Of a stretch of DNA of 64,000 nt, positions 54,337-63,831 are shown piece by piece (position 1 is the stretch's first letter; every line of letters starts with the position of its first letter). The notes under the pieces are model-generated. The model ran no database searches. It had not been told where the DNA came from and saw nothing but the letters and a program-made list of their open reading frames with translations. Location of the stretch: NCBI RefSeq assembly GCF_013337115.1, contig NZ_SGWE01000004.1:620001-684000 (forward strand). Direction: 5' to 3'. A program made the translations under genes and the position numbers. Origin of the DNA: Deinococcus sp. JMULE3 (lineage in GTDB: Bacteria; Deinococcota; Deinococci; Deinococcales; Deinococcaceae).

Positions 54337-54819
54337 TCAGGTGCCGGGCGTACTGCCGGGCAGCACCGCGACCCGCCCGATCATGAACGCGCAGCCGTAC
54401 ATGAAGAGCGTCACCAGCGGCAGGAACCGCAGGCCGACGCGGCGCGCCACCAGCCGATCACCCATGAGCACCTCGATCAGATACAAACTCCCGAGGACGA
54501 ACGCCACGTACATCCAGTGTTCCCCGTTCCGGCTGGGATCGACCGGGTAGCCGTAGCGGCTCAGGCCCTTGCCCACATCGGTGGCACTGGCGACCTTCTC
54601 GCCGTTCAGCGCCAGCAGCAAGCCCGTCACCGCCGGAAGCAGGAACGCGGCCCAGGTGACGCGCAGCCACACCTTGAACGAGGGACTGACCGCACCCTTG
54701 ATGGCAGGCGCGAGACTCCAGACGAACAGCACGAGACAGGCGGCCACCAGCGGCGTGGACAGCAGAATGCCGAGTGGCGTGTCGAACCGCAGATCATGAA
54801 GGCGACGGATGAACTCCAT
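54337..54819 (-). CDS. Four-helix membrane protein in RiPP-type locus
   Basis: 160 residues with four membrane helices (about 15-38, 52-72, 95-115, 130-150), not recognised. ATG 54819 follows a TACGCT box (54826-54831) by 6 nt, so it has its own leaderless promoter in addition to any read-through from the kinase gene 54 bp upstream. Its place next to the PqqD-like and HprK-like genes suggests a role in export or immunity for the peptide, which is inference only. Confidence 0.55.
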   Translation of the reverse strand: MEFIRRLHDLRFDTPLGILLSTPLVAACLVLFVWSLAPAIKGAVSPSFKVWLRVTWAAFLLPAVTGLLLALNGEKVASATDVGKGLSRYGYPVDPSRNGEHWMYVAFVLGSLYLIEVLMGDRLVARRVGLRFLPLVTLFMYGCAFMIGRVAVLPGSTPGT

Positions 54820-54873
54820 ACGAGCAGCGTAGAGCATTCCCGCCGGAACCCCAGCCGGATCGTGCGAGCCGGG

Positions 54874-55734
54874 TCAGTGCAGCAGGGCGCGGACGTCCGC
54901 CTCGACGGTGTCACGCGTCGTGCGGCCCCAGGGCACGCTTCGCAGCAGCGTCTGCACGCCGTGCGTGGCGGCCCCCCGACCGGCGGTCGTCAGCGGCACG
55001 CCGGTCAGTTCCCAGGCGTGCCGGACGCGGTCCGGGCCGCTGAGCGCGCCACCCTCGCCCAGGAGCAGCACGCCGCGCAGCGTGACTGCCGGTCGGGGCT
55101 GCAGGGGCAGCATGATCTTGCCGCGCGGGTCGCGGGGAGCGGTGCGGGCCAGGGGCAGCAGGTCCGGCGCGAAGCGTTCGAGGCTGTCCGTATAGGCGCG
55201 CAGCGTGCGGTCCATGCCGAGTGCGTGCCCGTCCGGTTGGTACCACGCGCGGTCCTCGGCGTGGACGGTCAGCCCGGCGGCGCGCAGTCGCAGGCAGGCG
55301 GTGCTCTTGCCCGCGCCGCTGGGACCGCCGATCAGGACCGCGTGGGTGGGCGTGCCGATCAGCGCGGCGTGCAGTGGGAGCCACCCGGCGGCGCGGTGCA
55401 GTTCGGTCAGGGCCAGCGCCCAGACGTCCCGCGCACCTCCGTCACCGCCTGCCCCGTCGGGCACGGTCACCTGCGCGCCGCCGGGCGTGACGTGCAGGTG
55501 CAGGTCCCCCGCGATCCACACCTGCTCGGGGGTGCAGCGCAGGGTCACCGTCCGGTCGGGCAGCTGGACCTGCTGCTCGGGAAGGTCGGGCGCGGCGGGC
55601 TGTGGACCGGTCCGGATCTGGACGGGCCACGTCGCGGGGCGCGGGCCGTGAAAGGCCCAGTCGAACCGCAGGACGTCCGCCTGGGCGCCGGGCAGGTCGC
55701 CGCTCAGGTGCAGGTCGAGGCTGGAGAGGTTCAT
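54874..55734 (-). CDS. HPr-kinase-like serine kinase of RiPP-type locus
   Basis: 286 residues. The C-terminal half resembles HprK kinases associated with peptide biosynthesis: LHAALI at 121-126, Walker A GPSGAGKST at 137-145, HAEDRAW near 158 and an Arg-rich GKIMLPL segment near 210. Such kinases phosphorylate a serine of lasso-type precursors in some clusters. The N-terminal 100 residues have no assigned domain. ATG 55734 lies 13 nt after the PqqD-like stop, so the two are one transcript. Confidence 0.78.
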   Translation of the reverse strand: MNLSSLDLHLSGDLPGAQADVLRFDWAFHGPRPATWPVQIRTGPQPAAPDLPEQQVQLPDRTVTLRCTPEQVWIAGDLHLHVTPGGAQVTVPDGAGGDGGARDVWALALTELHRAAGWLPLHAALIGTPTHAVLIGGPSGAGKSTACLRLRAAGLTVHAEDRAWYQPDGHALGMDRTLRAYTDSLERFAPDLLPLARTAPRDPRGKIMLPLQPRPAVTLRGVLLLGEGGALSGPDRVRHAWELTGVPLTTAGRGAATHGVQTLLRSVPWGRTTRDTVEADVRALLH

Positions 55735-55747
55735 CGGTGGAGGCGCT

Positions 55748-55999
55748 TCAGGCGCGGCGGATCAGGGCGCGGCGCTGCATGTCGGCCAGCCACGCGGCGA
55801 GGTCGGCGCGGGCCTGGATCGCGTCGAGTCCGTACGTGCGGCGCAGCAGTTCTTCCAGGGTGGCGTCGGTGGCGGGCAGGGCCTGCCAGAGGACGCGGCC
55901 GCTACCGTTGAGGCTGTACATCTCGGCGCTAGCAGGGTCCATCAGGATCAGTTCGTCGTCGAGATCCGTGACCAGCAGGTCGGCTGACGGGGTCCACAT
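55748..55999 (-). CDS. PqqD-like peptide chaperone (RRE)
   Basis: 83 residues, the PqqD winged-helix fold that binds leader peptides of ribosomal peptides. LDDELILMDPASAEMYSLNGSGRVLWQAL (about 13-41) is the diagnostic core, followed by a helical part with LEELLRRTYG and ADLAAWLADM. It lacks a B2-type protease partner. ATG 55999 follows TACCCT (56006-56011) by 6 nt. Divergent from the precursor gene across 150 bp. Confidence 0.85.
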   Translation of the reverse strand: MWTPSADLLVTDLDDELILMDPASAEMYSLNGSGRVLWQALPATDATLEELLRRTYGLDAIQARADLAAWLADMQRRALIRRA

Positions 56000-56005
56000 A
56001 AATGA

Positions 56006-56011
56006 AGGGTA
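56006..56011 (-). promoter_or_regulatory. TANNNT box (TACCCT) of PqqD-kinase operon
   Basis: TACCCT on the minus strand ends 6 nt before ATG 55999. The rest of the divergent region is A/T-rich and includes TTGACA at 56054-56059 on the plus strand. Confidence 0.45.
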
Positions 56012-56149
56012 GCGGTTCTATAGATGACCGGGCGTAGTACTTCCACAGTTACGCTTGACACATCCAGATTTTGCACTCACACCCGATATTGATTAACGAA
56101 TCATTCACAATACTCACCCCCAGACGGGTGGGTTCCACAGGAGTCGAAC

Positions 56150-56317
56150 GTGAACGCCAGCCCCACCCTGCCCGCGCCCACGCCTCAGCACGAGGCCCCC
56201 CTCCCCTACACGCCACCCACCGTCACCCCGGTCGGCCAGTGGCAGGCCGTCACGCTGATCGGCTCCGCCGGCTTCAACGCACTGCCCGGCATGCCCGGAG
56301 GCAGCAGTGAGTACTAA
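56150..56317 (+). CDS. Candidate RiPP precursor with lasso-type leader motif
   Basis: 55 residues from GTG 56150 (CAGGAG 6 nt upstream). Residues 20-35 fit YxxPxVxxxGxxxxxT exactly (Y20, P23, V25, G29, T35), the leader pattern read by PqqD-like RREs of lasso peptides. The putative core begins near residue 37-38 and ends GGSSEY. It has no Asp/Glu at ring positions 7-9, so it is not an ordinary lasso peptide, but Ser39, Ser52 and Ser53 could be kinase targets. Its last 11 nt overlap the nuclease start. Confidence 0.72.
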   Translation: MNASPTLPAPTPQHEAPLPYTPPTVTPVGQWQAVTLIGSAGFNALPGMPGGSSEY

Positions 56318-59300
56318 ACGCCTGCTGCTCGCCGGACTGCTCGCCCTGACCGCCTGCGGCACCAGCACCCCCACCACCGGCACCCCGGTCAGCGCCCCGG
56401 TCAAGGCGGCCCGCAGCCTCGGCCTGTACGAACTCCAGGTCAGCGCCCTGACCGGCACGGCCGCCCAGGCCACCGTGCAGCGCCTCGGCGCGCCCATCAG
56501 CGCCCAGGCCGGCGACATCACCGCCCAGCTGGCCTTCCAGCGCGTCAACATGTCCAACCTGGTCGACAACGTCAACCGGGTCGTGCACATGACCGCCACC
56601 TTCCGCGTCACCAACAACACCGGCGGCGACCTGACCCTCCCCACCTTCGTGCCCGTGGACACCGCGGGTACCCTCGCCACCGACGGCAGCACCCCCTTCC
56701 GCAACGTCCGCACCCGCACCGGCCAGACCGTCACGGCCACCGGCATGCAGATCGAACAGTCCCGCCAGCTGTCCGGCGGCGTCATCCAGACCGACCCGAA
56801 CGCCACCCCCATCACCTCCGGACTGGACACCGGCAGCATCACGCTGAGCGTCCCCACCGGCACCACCGTGCCCGGCATCGCCCACCAGGGCTGGCAGACC
56901 CAGCCGCTGGCCGCCGGGGCGTCCCAGCTCGTGACCTTCGCCGCCAGCGTGCCCCTGCAGGGCAGCGACATCAGCGACAGCGACCCCTTCGCGTTCAGCA
57001 TGATCTTCGCCGCCACCGACAACCCCACCCCGCTGGCCCTGACGAACATCGCCAGCGTGCAGGGCGCCACCCCCAGCGGCGACGCCGCCAGCCCCCTGAG
57101 CACCCAGAGCGTCACGGTCGAGGGCGTCGTCACCGCCGCGTTCAACGCGTCCCTGCAGGGCTTCTTCATGCAGGAAGAAGGCATCGACGCCGACAGCGAC
57201 GCCACCACCAGCGACGGCGTGTTCGTGTACTGCGGGACGGCCGGGTGCCCCACCGTGAACGTCGGGGACCGCGTGCGTGTGACCGGCACCCCCACCGAGT
57301 TCAACAACGCCACCCAGATCGGCACGACCGCCGCCAGCGTCATCACGCTCGCCAGCGGCGTGCCCCTCCCCGACGCGCAGAGCCTCACGCTGCCCCTGGA
57401 CGTCACGGCCCGCGAACGCTTCGAGGGCATGCGTGTCAGCGTGAGCGGCACCGTCACGAACAACTTCCCGCTGGGCCGCTTCGGCAGCTTCGACATCGCC
57501 GACGCCCGCGTGACGAACTTCACGCAGCTGAACGCCCCCGACATCGCGGGCAACGCCGCGTACCAAGCAGAATTCAAGAACCGCTACATCCGCATCGACG
57601 ACGGCAGCCGCCAGCAGAACCCCGACCCGGAAATCTTCGCGCGCGGCGGCCAGAACCTCAGCGCCGCGAACACCCTGCGCGGCGGCGACACCGTGACCGC
57701 CACCGGCGTCCTCACCTGGAGCAACGACAGCGGCACCCTGACCAACGGCGGCAGCCTCTACACCTACCGCGTCCTGACCGGTCAGAGCGACGTGCAGGTC
57801 ACCGCCAGCAACCCCCGCCTGAGCGCCCCGGAAGCCGTGGGCGGCACCCTGCGGGTCGGCGCCATGAACGTCCTGAACTACTTCACGTCCCTCGTCACGA
57901 GCAACACGGGCTGCACGCCCAACGGCGTGGGCGGCAGCGCAGCCCGCGGCGCGAACAACTGCGACGAGTTCCTGCGGCAGCAGGACAAGATCGTGGCGGC
58001 CATCAGCGGCCTGAATGCCGACGTACTGAACCTGATGGAAATCCAGAACGACTTCGACAAGGGTAGCAGCAGCTCCGTGGCGTGGCTCGTGCAGAAACTG
58101 AACGAGAAGCTCGGGGCCGGGACGTACGCCTACGTCAACCCCGGCGCGAAGGTCGGCACGGACGCCATCAGCCTCGCCATGATCTACAAGCCCGCCGCCG
58201 TCACGCCCGTCGGGAACCTCGCGATCCTGACCAACGCCTTCGACGCGAACTACGCCGACACCTGCAACCGCCCCACCTGGGCGCAGACCTTCCAGAGCAA
58301 CGCCAACGGCGGCCGCTTCACCGCCGTGGCCATGCACCTCAAGAGCAAGGGCAGCTCCTGCGCCGCCACCGGAGACGCCGACATCGGCGACGGCCAGGGC
58401 AACGGGTACAAGGCCCGCCGCAACGCCGCGACCGCCATCGCCAACTGGCTGGCCACCAACCCCACCGGCGTCGACGAAAGCGACCGCCTCCTGATGGGCG
58501 ACTACAACGCCTACGCGGGCGAGGAACCCCTGAGCATCCTCGCAAATGCCGGGTACGCCAACCTGTTCGACCGGAACGTGTACTCCTACCAGTTCGACGG
58601 GCAGTGGGGCAGCCTCGACCAGGCGGTCGGCAGCGCCAGCCTCGCCGCGCAGGTCACCGGGAAGACCAAGTGGCATATCAACAGCGACGAACCCACCGTG
58701 CTTGACTACAACACGGAATTCAAGAGCGCCGCACAGCTGACGGGCTTCTACGCCCCGGACGCGTTCCGCAGCAGCGACCACGACCCCCTGCTGATCGGCC
58801 TGAACCTGACCGCCGACGCGCCCCTGCCAGTCACCGTCACCCAGACGCCTGACACGGCCACGCAGACCGTCACCGTGGGCGGCGCGAGCGTCACGCAGAG
58901 CTTCAAGTCCACCCTCACCAACGCCACCGGCCCCCTGAACGTCACGGTCACGCCCGTCGGCGGCGCACCCAGCATCGTCAGCGCGCCCAGCACGGCCACC
59001 AGCGGCGCGCCCTTCACCGTGACCGTCCAGGCCCCTGCGGGCACCCCCACCGGCACGTACGAGTATACCGTCACCACCGAGAACGGCGGCGTCAGTGACA
59101 GCAGCACCCTGACCGTCACCGTGAACCCCGCCCCGGTCACCACCGTCACCCTGACGCCCAGCGCGGCCAGCCAGACCGTCACCGTGAACGGCGCGGCGGT
59201 CACCCAGAGCTACACGGCGTCCGGCACCAACCTGACCGGCGACCTGACCGTCACCGTCACGCCCGTCGGCAGCGCCCCGGCCATCGTCAGCGCGCCCGCC

Positions 59301-60311
59301 ACCGCCACCGACGGCACGCCCTTCACCGTCACCGTGCAGGCCCCCACCGGCACCGCCAGCGGTACCTACACCTACACGGTGACCGCCGCGAACAGCGGCC
59401 AGAGCAGCAGCAGCACCCTGACCGTCACCGTGAACCCCGCCCCCAGCATCACCCTGAGCGGCACGAACAAGAGCGTCACGGTGGGCGCTGGCACCACGAC
59501 CCCCGTCACCGTGACGCGCACGAACTTCACGGACACCGTCATCCTGAGCGTGGACAGCGTGACCGGCGCGGGCACCGCCCCCACCGTCACGGTCAACACC
59601 CAGCCCGGCACCGGCACGGGCGGCACCCTGAACATCGACGCGACCGGCGCCACCACCGGCACGTACACCGTCACCGTGCGCGGCACCGGCGCAGGCATCA
59701 GCGACGCCACCACCACCCTCACCGTGACCGTCGCGCCCGTGCCCGCCCCCGTGAATCACATCGTGATCAGCCAGGCACACGGCGGGGGCGGCAACACCGG
59801 CGCCACTTACAAGAATGACTTCATTGAGCTGTTCAACCCCACGAGCAGTGCCCTGAGCCTGAACGGTCTGTTCCTCCAGTTCACCAGCGCCAACAGTGCG
59901 TTCACCAATACGCCTCTGGCTCTCCCGAATGTTTCCCTTGCGGCCGGTCAGTACTACCTCGTGCAATGCGCAGCCGGAACCAGCACCACGGCAGCGCCTC
60001 TGCCAACGCCCGACCTGACCTCCTGCACCTTCGCAATGGGCGCCGGCTCCTTCAAGGTGGCCTTGACCAATACCAACGTGGCGATCGGCTCGACCGCTGG
60101 CAACGTGACTGGCGGGAACATCGTCGACTTCCTGGGGGCTGCGAGCAACCAGTTCGAAGGCTCGGCAGCTCCGGCGCCCAGCAACACCCTCAGCCTGCAG
60201 CGCGCCGCGAACGGATGCACGGATACTGATCAGAACAGCACCGACTTCGCAACTGGCGCACCCAATCCCAGGAGCATGGCCACCGCAGTGAACATCTGCG
60301 CTGCGCCCTGA
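56307..60311 (+). CDS. Large secreted lipoprotein nuclease (EEP family) with Ig-like and lamin-tail domains
   Basis: 1334 residues. Lipobox LTAC places the lipidated Cys at 17. Order: a module of unknown type (about 40-260), an OB-fold-like region (EGVVTAAF...QGFFMQEE, near 270-350), an endonuclease/exonuclease/phosphatase domain (about 510-840) with MNVLNYF, LMEIQND, AMHLKSKG, MGDYNAY and SDHDPLL, then two near-identical Ig-like repeats and a third (about 840-1150), and a lamin-tail domain (about 1150-1330). GTG 56307 has GGAGG at correct spacing and overlaps the precursor gene. The last 500 bp use visibly less G+C at third positions. Confidence 0.88.
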   Translation: MSTKRLLLAGLLALTACGTSTPTTGTPVSAPVKAARSLGLYELQVSALTGTAAQATVQRLGAPISAQAGDITAQLAFQRVNMSNLVDNVNRVVHMTATFRVTNNTGGDLTLPTFVPVDTAGTLATDGSTPFRNVRTRTGQTVTATGMQIEQSRQLSGGVIQTDPNATPITSGLDTGSITLSVPTGTTVPGIAHQGWQTQPLAAGASQLVTFAASVPLQGSDISDSDPFAFSMIFAATDNPTPLALTNIASVQGATPSGDAASPLSTQSVTVEGVVTAAFNASLQGFFMQEEGIDADSDATTSDGVFVYCGTAGCPTVNVGDRVRVTGTPTEFNNATQIGTTAASVITLASGVPLPDAQSLTLPLDVTARERFEGMRVSVSGTVTNNFPLGRFGSFDIADARVTNFTQLNAPDIAGNAAYQAEFKNRYIRIDDGSRQQNPDPEIFARGGQNLSAANTLRGGDTVTATGVLTWSNDSGTLTNGGSLYTYRVLTGQSDVQVTASNPRLSAPEAVGGTLRVGAMNVLNYFTSLVTSNTGCTPNGVGGSAARGANNCDEFLRQQDKIVAAISGLNADVLNLMEIQNDFDKGSSSSVAWLVQKLNEKLGAGTYAYVNPGAKVGTDAISLAMIYKPAAVTPVGNLAILTNAFDANYADTCNRPTWAQTFQSNANGGRFTAVAMHLKSKGSSCAATGDADIGDGQGNGYKARRNAATAIANWLATNPTGVDESDRLLMGDYNAYAGEEPLSILANAGYANLFDRNVYSYQFDGQWGSLDQAVGSASLAAQVTGKTKWHINSDEPTVLDYNTEFKSAAQLTGFYAPDAFRSSDHDPLLIGLNLTADAPLPVTVTQTPDTATQTVTVGGASVTQSFKSTLTNATGPLNVTVTPVGGAPSIVSAPSTATSGAPFTVTVQAPAGTPTGTYEYTVTTENGGVSDSSTLTVTVNPAPVTTVTLTPSAASQTVTVNGAAVTQSYTASGTNLTGDLTVTVTPVGSAPAIVSAPATATDGTPFTVTVQAPTGTASGTYTYTVTAANSGQSSSSTLTVTVNPAPSITLSGTNKSVTVGAGTTTPVTVTRTNFTDTVILSVDSVTGAGTAPTVTVNTQPGTGTGGTLNIDATGATTGTYTVTVRGTGAGISDATTTLTVTVAPVPAPVNHIVISQAHGGGGNTGATYKNDFIELFNPTSSALSLNGLFLQFTSANSAFTNTPLALPNVSLAAGQYYLVQCAAGTSTTAAPLPTPDLTSCTFAMGAGSFKVALTNTNVAIGSTAGNVTGGNIVDFLGAASNQFEGSAAPAPSNTLSLQRAANGCTDTDQNSTDFATGAPNPRSMATAVNICAAP

Positions 60312-60334
60312 TCCTCAACCTCCCAGCCTTCTCG

Positions 60335-60356
60335 CCGCCCCTCCGGGGGCGGTTTT
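60335..60356 (+). terminator. Rho-independent terminator after nuclease gene
   Basis: CCGCCCC / GGGGCGG stem with a TCCG loop followed by TTTT; just before the stop of the convergent nucleotidyltransferase gene. Confidence 0.8.
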
Positions 60357-60357
60357 C

Positions 60358-61389
60358 TCATTCCAGGCTGGTCAGCCAGGGGTGCCCTGGGCTCGTCAGG
60401 GTCAGGGCGCCGCGCAGCCAGGCGCGGGCTTCGACGGTCAGGGTGGGCTGCACGCGCTGGAAGTCGGCCTCGTCCTTGCCGCGTGGATCGCGTCCGGCGG
60501 TGCTCGCCTTGAACAGCAGCACAGCTTCGGGCGTGAGGTACGGCAGGCCTTCGGGGCTGACCTTGCGGGCGTGGTCCAGCGGAAGGGTGATGCGGGGGTC
60601 GCGGCGGTAGTGCCAGGTGCCGCTGCTCAGGTCGGTCAGGAGAATGTCGAGCATCAGGACGCCGCTCAGGTCGGGGTGGCGGGCGTGAATCTGGTGGTGG
60701 GGCAGGTCGAGGGGCGCCGCGTAGGGCTGGTACGCGCCGTCCACGGGGGTGTCGAGCCGCCAGCCGCGCAGGAGGTCGGTCAACTGGGGCTGGGCGTCTC
60801 TGGGCACGATCACGTCGAGGTCGTCGTGGGGTCGCGCGGTGTGGCCCAGGTGCAGGTCGAGGGCGTACCCGGCGGCGATCATCCACGGGGCGTCCAGCGG
60901 GGCAAGCAGGCGGGCGACGTGCCGGGCAGGAGTCAGGCCGACGGTGCGGGCGTGGTGGCTCAGCGCGGCGGGGTGCAGGGTGGCGTCGGCGTGCGCGCGG
61001 CCTCCCTCGTGGTACGCGGCTCGGTAGGTGTGGGCGGCGCCTGGGTCGTGCAGGGCGGCCTGTTCGGCGCGCCAGCCGCTGCCGTGGTCGGGGAGGATCA
61101 GGCGCCAGCCGCCGGGGTGCGTCCAGTGGTGCCCGCTTCCGCTGTACCCGAGGCGGCGCAGGGTGGCCTGCTGGTCGTCGGTGGGGGTCTCGGGCAGCAG
61201 GTCCAGGTGCAGTTCGGGCGGTTCGAGGTCGGTCAGGGTGGGGACGCTGCCGGGTCCGCCGGGCTGCACGTGGAAGACGCCGTCGGGGCGCTTGCGGTCC
61301 AGGAAGTCGCCCAGGTGCGTGCGGAGGTCGTGGATGGCCGCGTCGAGGTCCATGCATGAAGCACACCACAGGTGCGGCCCATCCGGCAT
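60358..61389 (-). CDS. GrpB-like plus aminoglycoside-adenylyltransferase-like nucleotidyltransferase
   Basis: 343 residues. The C-terminal part (about 165-300) has [13 protein letters not shown]...[12 protein letters not shown], matching the aminoglycoside 2''-nucleotidyltransferase family (GG..D.D catalytic pattern with AGYALDL replacing GGWALDL). The N-terminal 130 residues with [18 protein letters not shown] resemble a GrpB-like domain. The real substrate need not be an aminoglycoside. The start is uncertain: ATG 61389 has AGGAGG at short spacing; ATG 61353 is an alternative. Confidence 0.65.
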   Translation of the reverse strand: MPDGPHLWCASCMDLDAAIHDLRTHLGDFLDRKRPDGVFHVQPGGPGSVPTLTDLEPPELHLDLLPETPTDDQQATLRRLGYSGSGHHWTHPGGWRLILPDHGSGWRAEQAALHDPGAAHTYRAAYHEGGRAHADATLHPAALSHHARTVGLTPARHVARLLAPLDAPWMIAAGYALDLHLGHTARPHDDLDVIVPRDAQPQLTDLLRGWRLDTPVDGAYQPYAAPLDLPHHQIHARHPDLSGVLMLDILLTDLSSGTWHYRRDPRITLPLDHARKVSPEGLPYLTPEAVLLFKASTAGRDPRGKDEADFQRVQPTLTVEARAWLRGALTLTSPGHPWLTSLE

Positions 61390-61415
61390 GCGCCTCCTGG
61401 CGGATAATGCCTCTC

Positions 61416-62699
61416 ATGAAGGGTAAGGGTGTGGGGGTGCTGCTGGTGCTGGTGGGTCTGGGGCTGGGCGCGACGGTGCTGCGGGATGGGGTGCCGCTGG
61501 GCGCGGCGCAGCAGGGGGCGGCCCCGGCGCAGGCGACCGCGCCGCTGGACGAGCCGGGTGCGCACCTTCAGAACGAGCAGAACACGATCGACGTGGTCAG
61601 CCGCTTTGAGCCGGGGCTGGTGTTCATCAGTACCGAGGAGGTCGTGCCGCAGGACCCGTTCGCGATGATGTTCGGTGGCGGGCAGGAGGAGGTGCAGCGC
61701 GGCGTGGGCAGCGGGTTCTTCGTGAACGACGCGGGGGACATCCTGACGAACTACCACGTGGTGGCGGGCGAGGGGTCGGGCGGCGCGGCGGCGAAGATCA
61801 CCGTGCGCGTGATGGGTCAGGAGGCCAGCGTGCCCGCCGAGGTGGTGGGCCTCGCGCCGCAGTACGATCTGGCGCTGATCCGCGCGCCGGGCCTGAAGAA
61901 GGACCTGATCCGCCCGATTCCGCTGGGGGACAGCGCCTCGCTGAAGGTGGGGCAGAAGGCGATCGCGATGGGCGCGCCGTTCGGGCTGGATTTCAGTGTC
62001 ACGGAGGGCATCGTGAGTAGCACCGCCCGGCAGATCCCGATCGGGTTCGGCGGGGTCAGCGGGCAGGGCATCACGCAGAAGGCCATTCAGACGGACGCGG
62101 CGATCAACCCGGGCAACAGCGGGGGGCCGCTGCTGGACAGCGGTGGGCGGGTGATCGGCATCAACACGCAGATCTACTCCCCGGCGGGTCAGGGGGGCGG
62201 CGTGGGCCAGAGTGCCGGGGTTGGTTTCGCCATTCCGATCGACACGGCAAGGAACCTCCTGCCCAGGCTGCAGGCGGCGCAGGGGGGCGAGGTGAACGCG
62301 CCGGACATCGGCATCCGGGGTGGGCTGGCGGTGCAGAGTCGCCAGGGTCTGCTGCCGGTGGGCCTGAGTGTGCTGTCCAGTGCCGGGAAGCGGCAGCTGG
62401 GCCTGCCGGATCAGGGACTGGTGGTGGGGCAGGTCCTGCCGGGCACCCCGGCGGCCCGGGCGGGACTGCGGGCGGGCACCGAGCGGCAGCAGTTCCGGGG
62501 GGGGTTGATCCTGCTGGGCGGGGACGTGATCACCCGCGCGGACGGCGAACCGGTGGACGCGCTGGAGGACCTGCAGGCGGCGCTGATCGACAAGAAGGAG
62601 GGGGACACCGTGACGCTGACGGTGGTTCGGGGCGAGGCGACGCGTGAGGTACAACTGACGCTGGACGCTTCGTCGTTCACGGTCCGCACCGGGCAGTGA
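61416..62699 (+). CDS. HtrA/DegP-type serine protease with PDZ domain
   Basis: 427 residues. N-terminal membrane anchor or signal (about 5-24), trypsin-like protease domain with catalytic H114 in LTNYHVV, D151 in QYDLALI and S235 in [10 protein letters not shown], and one PDZ domain (about 325-420) with [20 protein letters not shown]. Acts on misfolded envelope proteins. ATG 61416 follows TAATGC by 5 nt. The stop overlaps the next gene's GTG by 4 nt. Confidence 0.92.
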   Translation: MKGKGVGVLLVLVGLGLGATVLRDGVPLGAAQQGAAPAQATAPLDEPGAHLQNEQNTIDVVSRFEPGLVFISTEEVVPQDPFAMMFGGGQEEVQRGVGSGFFVNDAGDILTNYHVVAGEGSGGAAAKITVRVMGQEASVPAEVVGLAPQYDLALIRAPGLKKDLIRPIPLGDSASLKVGQKAIAMGAPFGLDFSVTEGIVSSTARQIPIGFGGVSGQGITQKAIQTDAAINPGNSGGPLLDSGGRVIGINTQIYSPAGQGGGVGQSAGVGFAIPIDTARNLLPRLQAAQGGEVNAPDIGIRGGLAVQSRQGLLPVGLSVLSSAGKRQLGLPDQGLVVGQVLPGTPAARAGLRAGTERQQFRGGLILLGGDVITRADGEPVDALEDLQAALIDKKEGDTVTLTVVRGEATREVQLTLDASSFTVRTGQ

Positions 62700-63820
62700 T
62701 CCACTCCTCCGGGGTGGCGCAGGCCGCGTGGGAACACCTGCGCGCCGATGACCGCGCGTGGCTGCTGGCCCTGGCTGCGCGGGCGGGCGCGGGAGGCGTG
62801 GCGCTGGTGGGCGGCGCGGTGCGGGACGCGCTGCTGGGCGAGACGCCCCAGGACCTGGACGTGGTCATCCCGGAGGCCGACGTGGAGGCTCTGGCCGCCG
62901 CGACGGGCCTGCCGTTCGTGTTCCACCCGGCGTTCGGGAACGCCACGGTGACCCTCCCGGATGGCCGGGCGGTCGATCTGGTGCGGGCGCGGCGGGAGTC
63001 GTACCCGGTGCCGGGCGGGAACCCCGTGCCGCTGCCGGGCACACTGGCGGATGACCTGCGACGGCGGGATTTCGCGTTGAACGCGCTGGCGCTGCACCTC
63101 TCCCCCACCGGGGCGCGGACGCTGCTGGACGAGGTGGGGGGCCTGGACGACCTGCGCGCGCGGGTGCTGCGGCCCCTGCACGCCGGGTCGTTCCACGAGG
63201 ATGCCAGTCGGCTGGTGCGGGGCGCGCGGCTGGCGGCGCGGCTGGACCTGCGCGCCCACCCGGACCTGCTGGCCCAGGTGCCGGACGCGCTGGCGGTGGC
63301 GGACCGGACGCCGCGCCTGTGGGCGGAAGTGCGTCTGCTGCTGCACGAGCCCAGGCCGGGCCGCGCGGCGGGCGTGCTGCGCGACTGGGGTGCCGGGGCG
63401 CTGCTGCCGGACACGGCGCTGCTGGACGCCCTGGACGCCCGCCGCGACGCGAGCGCAGACGTGCCGTTCACGGCGTACGCGGCAGCGCTGCTGCACGCCG
63501 CCCCCGACCCCGGTGTGCTCGCGGGGCGCCTGAGCCTGGGCGACCGCCCCGCCGCGCTGCTGCACCGCGCGCTGTCCGACACGCCGTTCCCCGACGGCAC
63601 CCCGGAACGCGAGTTGCGCGCCCTGCTGCGCCCGGACGCGTACCCGCCGCTGACCGGGCGGGACGTGCTCGCGCTGGGCGTGCCGCCGGGCCGGGGCGTG
63701 GGCGAGGCGCTGGGTCACCTCGCCGCGCTGCGCCGCGCCGGGCAGGTCCGCAGCCCCGACGACGAGCGCGCGGCGCTGAAGGCATTCCTGACGACGAAAG
63801 GCCCGCACGTCAGCCTCTAG
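62696..63820 (+). CDS. cca: CCA-adding / poly(A) polymerase-family nucleotidyltransferase
   Basis: 374 residues, class II nucleotidyltransferase head with [10 protein letters not shown] at 39-48 and the DLDVVI catalytic aspartates at 53-58, then [11 protein letters not shown] and the neck motif [18 protein letters not shown]. Completes or repairs tRNA 3'-CCA; it lacks an HD domain in what is visible, so it could be one of the split A- or C-adding enzymes seen in Deinococcus. GTG overlaps the HtrA stop (GTGA). Its TAG stop lies inside the next gene's promoter box. Confidence 0.85.
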   Translation: MIHSSGVAQAAWEHLRADDRAWLLALAARAGAGGVALVGGAVRDALLGETPQDLDVVIPEADVEALAAATGLPFVFHPAFGNATVTLPDGRAVDLVRARRESYPVPGGNPVPLPGTLADDLRRRDFALNALALHLSPTGARTLLDEVGGLDDLRARVLRPLHAGSFHEDASRLVRGARLAARLDLRAHPDLLAQVPDALAVADRTPRLWAEVRLLLHEPRPGRAAGVLRDWGAGALLPDTALLDALDARRDASADVPFTAYAAALLHAAPDPGVLAGRLSLGDRPAALLHRALSDTPFPDGTPERELRALLRPDAYPPLTGRDVLALGVPPGRGVGEALGHLAALRRAGQVRSPDDERAALKAFLTTKGPHVSL

Positions 63821-63823
63821 AAT
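63818..63823 (+). promoter_or_regulatory. TANNNT box (TAGAAT) of site-2 protease gene, overlapping cca stop
   Basis: TAGAAT ends 8 nt before ATG 63832 and its first three bases are the TAG stop codon of the upstream gene. Confidence 0.55.
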
Positions 63824-63831
63824 GCCGGGGT

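Noticed and set aside
56150..56317. Calling the precursor a normal lasso peptide
   Set aside because: No Asp/Glu at core positions 7-9 for ring closure and no cyclase or B2 peptidase nearby; only the leader motif and RRE/kinase partners fit.
56274..59966. A 1230-codon minus-strand frame opposite the nuclease
   Set aside because: Shadow of the GC-rich nuclease gene; Gly/Ala/Val/His-rich without domain structure, whereas the plus strand has complete nuclease motifs.
60358..61389. Aminoglycoside resistance gene
   Set aside because: Only the nucleotidyltransferase core pattern is visible; substrate specificity cannot be claimed from it.
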